Below, in pieces: positions 14,647-19,575 of a DNA stretch of 19,575 nucleotides. Every line of letters begins with the position of its first letter. Position 1 is the first letter of the stretch. The DNA comes from JAIOIW01 sp050304175 (GTDB lineage Bacteria; Pseudomonadota; Alphaproteobacteria; Rhizobiales; Rhizobiaceae). The position numbers were made by a program, and so were the translations under genes. The notes beneath the pieces are model-generated. The model was not told the origin of the DNA and did not search any database. It worked only from the letters and a program-made list of their open reading frames with translations. The stretch lies in contig JBNLDE010000253.1 of assembly GCA_050304175.1 (NCBI GenBank), positions 1-19,575 on the forward strand. Direction: 5' to 3'.

Positions 14647-15605
14647 GGCTGGCCCGCCTCGTTCTTGCGCGGGTCAAGCAGCGCTTCGAGAACCGCCATG
14701 CGCACGGCGACGCCCATTTCGACCTGCTCCTGGATCACGCTCTGCGGACCGTCGGCGACGTCGGAAGATATTTCCACGCCGCGGTTCATCGGGCCGGGAT
14801 GCATGACAAGGGCATCGGCTTTGGCTGCCTTCAATTTTTCGGCGTCGAGGCCGAAATGGCGAAAATATTCTCGCACCGACGGGACATAAGCGCCCTCCAT
14901 GCGTTCGCGCTGGAGGCGCAGCATCATGACGACGTCGGCGTCCTTCAGCCCTTCGGCCATCGAGGTGAAGACTTCGACGCCCATTTGCTCGATCCCGCTG
15001 GGGAGCAGGGTCGAGGGCGCGACGACCCTTATCCTGGCGCCCATGGCGCTGAGAAGGATGATGTTCGAGCGTGCAACGCGCGAATGCAGCACATCGCCAC
15101 AGATGGCGACCGTGAGGCCACCGAGATTGCCCTTGGCGCGCTTGATCGTCAACGCGTCAAGCAGCGCCTGTGTCGGGTGTTCGTGCGCGCCATCACCGGC
15201 ATTGATTACCGAACAGCCGACCTTCTGGGCCAGCAGTTCGGCGGCGCCGGCGGCCGAATGCCGGATCACGAGCACGTCCGGGCGCATGGCGTTGAGCGTG
15301 ATTGCCGTGTCGATCAGGGTCTCGCCCTTCTTCACCGAAGAACTGCCGACCGACATGTTCATGACGTCGGCGCCAAGCCGTTTCCCGGCGAGTTCGAACG
15401 AGGATTGGGTGCGGGTCGAGGCTTCGAAGAACAGGTTGATCTGGGTCCGCCCGCGCAAGGTGCCGATCTTCTTGTCGGACTGGCGGGAAATCGCCACGGC
15501 ATCATCCGCGCGATCCAGCAAAATTTCGATATCGACGGGTGAGAGCCCCTTGATGCCAAGCAGGTGCTTGTGTGTGTATATCGGGAAGGTCGTTGAAGCG
15601 CTCAT
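14643..15605 (-). CDS. pyrB: Aspartate carbamoyltransferase catalytic subunit
   Basis: 320 residues with the carbamoyl-phosphate site FEASTRT (60-66), the loop SSSVKKGE (88-95), DGAHEHPTQALLD (138-150) and HPGPMNRG (269-276). It condenses carbamoyl phosphate and aspartate to N-carbamoyl-aspartate, the second step of pyrimidine synthesis. The ATG at 15603-15605 (MSASTTFPIYTHKHLLG) was preferred over an in-frame TTG five codons upstream because family members begin close to this point. It is the first gene of the pyrB-pyrC-plsY-dprA operon and is coupled to the pyrC-like gene by ATGA. No pyrI regulatory-subunit gene is in the window. Confidence 0.97.
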   Translation of the reverse strand: MSASTTFPIYTHKHLLGIKGLSPVDIEILLDRADDAVAISRQSDKKIGTLRGRTQINLFFEASTRTQSSFELAGKRLGADVMNMSVGSSSVKKGETLIDTAITLNAMRPDVLVIRHSAAGAAELLAQKVGCSVINAGDGAHEHPTQALLDALTIKRAKGNLGGLTVAICGDVLHSRVARSNIILLSAMGARIRVVAPSTLLPSGIEQMGVEVFTSMAEGLKDADVVMMLRLQRERMEGAYVPSVREYFRHFGLDAEKLKAAKADALVMHPGPMNRGVEISSDVADGPQSVIQEQVEMGVAVRMAVLEALLDPRKNEAGQP

Positions 15606-15663
15606 CTTGAGCCGCTGCAATAGAGCGGATATAGCGCGCGCACAAGCCGCTCGTTGATTTGAC

Positions 15664-15677
15664 GGTGAACTTTCACC
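15664..15677. promoter_or_regulatory. Inverted repeat between pyrB and the AidB-like gene, candidate operator
   Basis: GGTGAA-CT-TTCACC is a perfect 6+6 inverted repeat in the 162-base divergent spacer, 59 bases from the pyrB ATG and about 90 bases from the chosen start of the AidB-like gene. A TTGACG (15659-15664) overlaps its left arm and could be a -35 for the plus strand, though the matching -10 is weak. This is a plausible repressor or activator site for one or both genes; the regulator is unknown. Confidence 0.35.
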
Positions 15678-15767
15678 CGCTTTTTCATCGCGTTGGCAAC
15701 AACCATCGGGCTATAAGGGCGGCTGGGCGGATTCGCCGTGACGCGCGAAAGAAGCGGAGGCGCAGGT

Positions 15768-17399
15768 GTGTCGACACATGAGGTGACCAATCAACCGCCG
15801 GCGTTCACCGGAGGAAATGCATGGCGGCGTGATCCGCTCCTGGTCCAGATCACCGAAGGCTATTCGAAGGAAATCAGGGCCGAACTGGACCAGGCCGGTC
15901 GCTTCGTGCTGAGTGCGGAGGCGCAGGACCTCGCGCGGATCGCCAATGCGAACATTCCGGTGCTCAAGACGCACGATCGGCAGGGGCACCGCACCGATCT
16001 CGTCGAATATCATCCCGCCTATCATGCGTTGATGCGCCGTTCGGTCGCGTCGGGCCTGCATTCTTCGGTCTGGGAAAACGGCGAGGCCGAAAAGGGTAAG
16101 CGCCACCAGGTGCGGGCCGCGCGCTATTTTCTGGCCAGCGAACTCGAAACCGGCCATCTGTGCCCCATCACCATGACCAACGCGTCGCTCGCCACGTTGA
16201 TGGCGAGCCCCAAGTTGTTTCGCGAATGGGCGCCGCGGGTGACGTCGCGCAAATACGACCCGTCGCCGAAGCCGCCGGTGTCGAAGACCGGCCTGACCCT
16301 CGGCATGGGCATGACAGAGAAACAGGGAGGCACAGACGTACGCGCCAACACCTCGCGCGCCGAGCCGATCGGCAATGATTTTTATCGGCTGACGGGGCAC
16401 AAATGGTTCATGTCGGCCCCGATGTCGGATGCGTTCCTGCTGCTTGCCCAAGCTCCCGAAGGCCTGACCTGCTTCCTGGCGCCTCGAATCCTGGGCGACG
16501 GGCGGGCCAACGGCTTCCGGTTCCAGCGGCTCAAGGACAAGCTCGGCAACCGCTCCAACGCGTCCTCGGAAGTCGAGTTTGACGGCGTCATCGGGCAGGC
16601 GGTCGGCGATCCGGGCGAGGGCGTGAAGACAATCATGGATATGGTCACGCTGACGCGGCTGGACTGCGCAATCGGATCGGCCGGGTTGATGCGAGCGGGC
16701 CTGTTCGAGGCCGTGCACCATACCCGTCACCGCAAGGTTTTCTCCCGCGTTTTATCGGAACAGCCGCTTATGAAACGCGTTCTCGCCGACATGGCGCTTG
16801 ACGTGGCCGCTGCGCAGGCGCTGGCGTTCCGTTTGGCGCGCTCGTTTGACGAAGCGACAGAAAAGGCGGGCGAGGCGGCATTCGCGCGCACCATGACGCC
16901 GGCGGTCAAATACTGGATCTGCAAGATCGCGCCGGCGTTGCTCTACGAGGCGATGGAATGCCTCGGCGGCAACGGCTATATCGAGGAAGGAAACCTTGCC
17001 CGCTATTATCGCGAAGCGCCGGTCAATGCGATCTGGGAAGGCTCTGGCAATGTCATGGTGCTCGACGTGTTGCGCGTGCTGAAGCGCGGACCGGACCTGT
17101 TCGACGCCGTGCTCGAGGGGATCGCAGCCGACCTCGGCCCGACTGGAGGGGGTACGGTGGAAGTGTTGCGCGCCGCGATGCAGGTGGCTCAGACCGACGA
17201 AGGGTCTGCGCGCATCCTGACCGAGCAACTGGCGCTGGCGTCAGCGGCGGCCGAATTGCGCCGCATCGGCGCCGGTCGGATCGCAGATGCGTTCATCGAG
17301 ACCCGACTTGGCGGGCAATGGCGCTGTACCTACGGTATGCTCGACGCGCGCCATGATTCCGAGGTCATAATCGACACGCTTTATCCCGAGGCGAGCTGA
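15768..17399 (+). CDS. AidB-type acyl-CoA dehydrogenase
   Basis: 543 residues. The N-terminal TNQPPAFTGGNAW and the long first domain resemble E. coli AidB more than ordinary acyl-CoA dehydrogenases. Other landmarks are LGMGMTEKQGGTDV (178-191), LTGHKWFMSAP (208-218), CLGGNGYIEE (398-407) and IWEGSGN (422-428), with the catalytic base at about Glu424. It is an FAD flavoprotein; E. coli AidB belongs to the adaptive response to DNA alkylation and binds DNA, while its true substrate is unclear. GTG 15768-15770 was chosen: GGAGG lies 7 bases upstream, and the N terminus then matches the family; another GTG at 15738 lacks such a site. The 3' end overlaps the AEC gene by 19 bases. Confidence 0.9.
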   Translation: MSTHEVTNQPPAFTGGNAWRRDPLLVQITEGYSKEIRAELDQAGRFVLSAEAQDLARIANANIPVLKTHDRQGHRTDLVEYHPAYHALMRRSVASGLHSSVWENGEAEKGKRHQVRAARYFLASELETGHLCPITMTNASLATLMASPKLFREWAPRVTSRKYDPSPKPPVSKTGLTLGMGMTEKQGGTDVRANTSRAEPIGNDFYRLTGHKWFMSAPMSDAFLLLAQAPEGLTCFLAPRILGDGRANGFRFQRLKDKLGNRSNASSEVEFDGVIGQAVGDPGEGVKTIMDMVTLTRLDCAIGSAGLMRAGLFEAVHHTRHRKVFSRVLSEQPLMKRVLADMALDVAAAQALAFRLARSFDEATEKAGEAAFARTMTPAVKYWICKIAPALLYEAMECLGGNGYIEEGNLARYYREAPVNAIWEGSGNVMVLDVLRVLKRGPDLFDAVLEGIAADLGPTGGGTVEVLRAAMQVAQTDEGSARILTEQLALASAAAELRRIGAGRIADAFIETRLGGQWRCTYGMLDARHDSEVIIDTLYPEAS

Positions 17400-18319
17400 C
17401 CGGCGATCGCCAGAACGACGGGTATCGAAAAAAACGACACAGCCGTCTGCAGCGTCGCGATTGCGGCGTACAGGGGCGCGTCACCACCAAGCTGACGCGC
17501 CAGTACATAGCCGTTCATCGCCGTGGGAACGGCGCCGCACAGCGCGATGAACAGCAACGCATTGCCCGAGAGACCGAAAGCAAGGCCCAGCCCGACGATC
17601 AAGGCGGGCGCGACCGCCAGTTTGTACGCGACAGGCAGCCAGAGCGCGGGTCGCACCGACAGGATGTCACGCGGCATCAGCCCGGCGCCGATAGAGATCA
17701 GGCCCATGCCCAGCGCGGCTCGGGCGACAAGGTGCAGGGCCACATCAAACGGCCCGTAGATTCCGTCGGGCAGCAGTCTGGCGAGCAGGCCGGCGGTGGC
17801 CGCCAGCACCAGCGGATTCGTGGCGATCCGGCGGAACACGGTCGGCCAGTCGGCCGCCGCGTCGGCAAAGCGCGTCACGATCGAGATCGACACCAGATTG
17901 ACGGGAATGACGATCACCGCCATTGCCAGCGCCACGACAGCGGCGCCTTCCGGCGGAAACAGCTTTTCCGCGATGGCCAGGGCCATGAAGCCGTTCCAGC
18001 GGATGCTGGTCTGGAACACGGTCGAGTATTCGGAGTGCTTTACCCCGAAGACACCGCGCGCCAGCGGCCACAACGCAAGAATCCCGGCAACCATCAATGC
18101 GACCGCGCCGGTCAGGGCAAGGAACAGCGTGTCGATTCGCAGACCCGAAAAATCGGCATTTGCAATCGAGGTGAACAGCAGCACCGGGTAGAGAAACCAG
18201 AAGCCCAGCTGCTCCAGGCCGGGCCACGCACCGTCGTCGACCAGAGGCAGGCGGCGAAGCAGGTTGCCTGCGACAATGAGCAGAAATATCGGCAGGATGG
18301 ATTCGAAAATCTGGAGCAT
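17381..18319 (-). CDS. AEC (auxin efflux carrier) family transporter
   Basis: 312 residues, almost entirely hydrophobic, with about ten membrane segments in two halves, the size and pattern of bacterial AEC/malate-permease-type carriers. Supporting motifs are the N-terminal ILPIFLLIVAGNLLRR, the polar N in FQTSIRWNGFMALAIAE, and the late ALCGAVPTAMNGYVLARQLGGD, where AEC proteins carry a conserved P-x-A-x-N type motif. It is likely an inner-membrane exporter or permease of organic or amino acids; the substrate is unknown. ATG 18317-18319 (MLQIFESILP) was chosen because the longer frame has a low-complexity, non-membrane N terminus. The 3' end lies inside the 3' end of the AidB-like gene. Confidence 0.85.
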   Translation of the reverse strand: MLQIFESILPIFLLIVAGNLLRRLPLVDDGAWPGLEQLGFWFLYPVLLFTSIANADFSGLRIDTLFLALTGAVALMVAGILALWPLARGVFGVKHSEYSTVFQTSIRWNGFMALAIAEKLFPPEGAAVVALAMAVIVIPVNLVSISIVTRFADAAADWPTVFRRIATNPLVLAATAGLLARLLPDGIYGPFDVALHLVARAALGMGLISIGAGLMPRDILSVRPALWLPVAYKLAVAPALIVGLGLAFGLSGNALLFIALCGAVPTAMNGYVLARQLGGDAPLYAAIATLQTAVSFFSIPVVLAIAGQLASG

Positions 18320-18386
18320 CGGGACCTTTTGCGACCGGGCGAACCGGCTGCGCCGCATGCCGATCGGGTGCTTCGCCGGGGGGGCG

Positions 18387-18400
18387 GATTGCGCGCAATC
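18387..18400. promoter_or_regulatory. 14-base perfect palindrome upstream of the AEC gene, candidate operator
   Basis: GATTGCGCGCAATC is a perfect palindrome in the 229-base divergent spacer, 68 bases upstream of the AEC transporter ATG. Its position suits a dimeric regulator of the transporter, whose genes are often under local control, though no regulator gene is adjacent. Closer to the + strand membrane gene lie TTAACCTTAAC (18474-18484) and CAATTG-GTTT-CAATTG (18484-18499), which may belong to that gene's promoter. Function is inferred only. Confidence 0.35.
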
Positions 18401-18548
18401 TAGCGCCGATAGGTTGCCGGTGCCCGCGGCGTCAGGAGTTTTCCACATAAAGCCTGATTTTCCGGCGGCCGTGTTAACCTTAACAATTGGTTTCAATTGC
18501 CGTGGCGGGACAGCGGGTCCAGTTTGGCCAGGTCGAATTGGAGACTCC

Positions 18549-19061
18549 ATGCCTCGTTTCATCGCCTTCGCGATTTCCTTTTTCTGGATGTCGGTCTTTG
18601 CCGTTCTGGCAATGGCGGCTGCCGGCGTGATCGAGACCGGAAAGGGCGGGGGCATCCTGGTCAATTTCGCCGGCATGGCGACACCGGTGTTCGTGGTCGG
18701 TTTCCTGCTGGTCGCCGCGGCTTTCCTTTGGGCCTTCATCGCGACCATCTTCGATGACGGACAGGCGCCGGGCGACGTCGACTGGATCGTCCGCGTGGCG
18801 GTCGCGAGCGCGGTCGTGGTCTCCACCTTCGCGCTGCTGTTCCTGGCGCCCTTCGCGCCGGAAGATGCGCTGGCGGGTGCGCTGCTGGCAATTGCCGCGC
18901 TCGGCGCGTCAGTGAGCGCCGTGGACGCGGAATGCCGGATCGCCATGCGTCGGTCCGTCGCGGACAAGGTCGGCGTGGTCGCCGGCCGAATGGCGCTGGG
19001 GGCTGCGCACAACACGATGTTGTCGGCGATCTCGCAGCGCGGCGGGCGAGGCGAGAACTGA
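18549..19061 (+). CDS. Uncharacterised small membrane protein
   Basis: 170 residues; I do not recognise the family. Four hydrophobic segments are visible at about 4-27, 40-66, 79-101 and 104-124, followed by a mildly basic cytosolic-looking C-terminal region of about 45 residues (RIAMRRSVADKVGVV…). The ATG at 18549 was chosen because GGAG sits 5 bases upstream and the first membrane segment begins at once; the frame is open upstream to 18264 but that part overlaps the AEC gene and reads as noise. The stop overlaps the next gene's ATG (TGATG), so the two are translationally coupled and probably act together in the inner membrane. Confidence 0.75.
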   Translation: MPRFIAFAISFFWMSVFAVLAMAAAGVIETGKGGGILVNFAGMATPVFVVGFLLVAAAFLWAFIATIFDDGQAPGDVDWIVRVAVASAVVVSTFALLFLAPFAPEDALAGALLAIAALGASVSAVDAECRIAMRRSVADKVGVVAGRMALGAAHNTMLSAISQRGGRGEN

Positions 19062-19381
19062 TGCGGTACCTGCTATTCTTCTGGGTCGCGCCGGTCGGGC
19101 TCTTCTGGGGCTGGTACTATCTTTCTTATTACGACATCAATTTTGGCAGCATCTATCTGTCGCGCCGGCTGCACGACCTCGTGTTCGAACTGTACGGCAA
19201 TATGCTGGGCGTCGATCCGGCGTCGATTCCGGGGATGATCGGACACGCCTTCCTTCTCGACTCGCTAATGATCGGCGCCATTGTCGCGTTCCGCCGGCGC
19301 CGCGCGATCCTGACCTGGATCGAGGCGGTCAGAGCACGCCGTGCCGACGACGCCCTGCCTCAGTCGCGACCGGCCGAATGA
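19061..19381 (+). CDS. DUF6105-like small membrane protein
   Basis: 106 residues opening MRYLLFFWVAPVGLFWGWYYL, an aromatic-rich membrane segment, then YYDINFGSIYLSRRLHDLVFELYGNMLG, a second hydrophobic stretch (about 67-83) and a basic RRRRAILTW tail. It resembles the rhizobial DUF6105 proteins as I remember them; function is unknown. The ATG shares one base with the TGA of the upstream membrane gene, so expression is coupled. Its last 22 bases overlap the 3' end of ruvX on the other strand. Confidence 0.7.
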   Translation: MRYLLFFWVAPVGLFWGWYYLSYYDINFGSIYLSRRLHDLVFELYGNMLGVDPASIPGMIGHAFLLDSLMIGAIVAFRRRRAILTWIEAVRARRADDALPQSRPAE

Positions 19382-19575
19382 TCTCGTAACAGCGCCCGAA
19401 GACGGTCGAGCGCGCCCTGCAGAATGAATGCGGCGGCGGCGGAATCGATCCGTTCGCCGCGCTTGCGGCGCGAGACGTCCATCTCGAGGAGCGCGCGCTC
19501 GGCGGCCACGGTCGACAACCGTTCATCCCAAAATATGAAGGGCAGGGTGGTCAGTTTTTCCATGTTGCGCACGAA
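19360..19575 (-). CDS. ruvX: Putative Holliday junction resolvase RuvX/YqgF, C-terminal part (5' end outside window)
   Basis: The last 71 residues of an open frame that runs off the right edge. WDERLSTVAAERALLE followed by RRKRGERIDSAAAAFILQG is the conserved C-terminal half of RuvX/YqgF (DERLST…D..AA..IL), an RNase H-fold nuclease linked to pre-16S rRNA 5' maturation and possibly Holliday junction cleavage. The D of DERLST and the D of ERIDSAAA match conserved acidic positions. The N-terminal catalytic part is missing only because the window ends. The stop lies 22 bases inside the convergent DUF6105-like gene. Confidence 0.9.
   Translation of the reverse strand, partial: FVRNMEKLTTLPFIFWDERLSTVAAERALLEMDVSRRKRGERIDSAAAAFILQGALDRLRALLRDHSAGRD

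Noticed and set aside
18474..18484. TTAACCTTAAC as a CtrA binding site
   Set aside because: The two TTAA half-sites are only 2 bases apart, whereas the CtrA consensus needs 7 between them.
1..19575. tRNA, rRNA, CRISPR arrays, integrase or attachment sites, or a defence island
   Set aside because: Scanning by eye found no cloverleaf genes, spaced repeats, recombinases or defence-type domains. The gene content is conserved housekeeping plus small rhizobial unknowns, so no novel multi-gene system is claimed.

Overview
The window is GC-rich, densely packed chromosomal DNA. It almost certainly comes from an alphaproteobacterium of the Hyphomicrobiales (Rhizobiales), of the Rhizobiaceae/Phyllobacteriaceae type. 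The pointers are adjacent divK and pleD cell-cycle genes, a cysteine-free L33 gene, DUF3572 and DUF6105-like proteins, the pyrB-pyrC-plsY-dprA block, and the topA-rnr-DUF983-NUDIX-MFS run. This is mostly conserved core chromosome. I see no tRNA, rRNA, CRISPR array, integrase or intact insertion sequence.

Layout. (1) 1-1130: the tail of a GNAT acetyltransferase on + converges on a - strand pair, DUF3572 and a HAD-like protein. (2) 1289-3066: divK and pleD on +, the phospho-signalling and c-di-GMP pair of the alphaproteobacterial cell cycle. (3) 3067-3470: a 404-base gap with several inverted repeats and no convincing gene. (4) 3471-3743: rpmG on -, with its own candidate promoter and a clear intrinsic terminator. 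(5) 3751-11065: a - strand operon transcribed topA, rnr, DUF983, NUDIX, MFS, with overlapping or nearly touching ends. (6) 11066-11566: an AT-richer segment with a back-to-back promoter and a small + strand gene that looks split by a one-base frameshift. (7) 11567-15605: a - strand operon transcribed pyrB, pyrC-like, plsY, dprA, with three of the four genes joined by ATGA overlaps. (8) 15768-18319: an AidB-type acyl-CoA dehydrogenase (+) running tail-to-tail into an AEC-family transporter (-), overlapping by 19 bases. (9) 18549-19575: two small membrane-protein genes on +, the second overlapping the 3' end of ruvX (-).

How the genes work together. divK and pleD control division and polar development. 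pyrB with its dihydroorotase-like partner performs the second step of pyrimidine synthesis. plsY makes lysophosphatidic acid for membranes. dprA, topA, ruvX and possibly the AidB homologue act on DNA, and rnr degrades structured RNA.

Most notable observations: the pyrC-like protein has lost most expected zinc ligands (HxH is RxF, plus His to Lys and Asp to Ser) and is probably a non-catalytic PyrC'/PyrX subunit; the small gene between topA and dprA appears frameshifted although it sits behind a good sigma70-like promoter; a palindromic -35 seems shared by divergent promoters there; and all three complete tail-to-tail gene pairs in the window overlap antisense.
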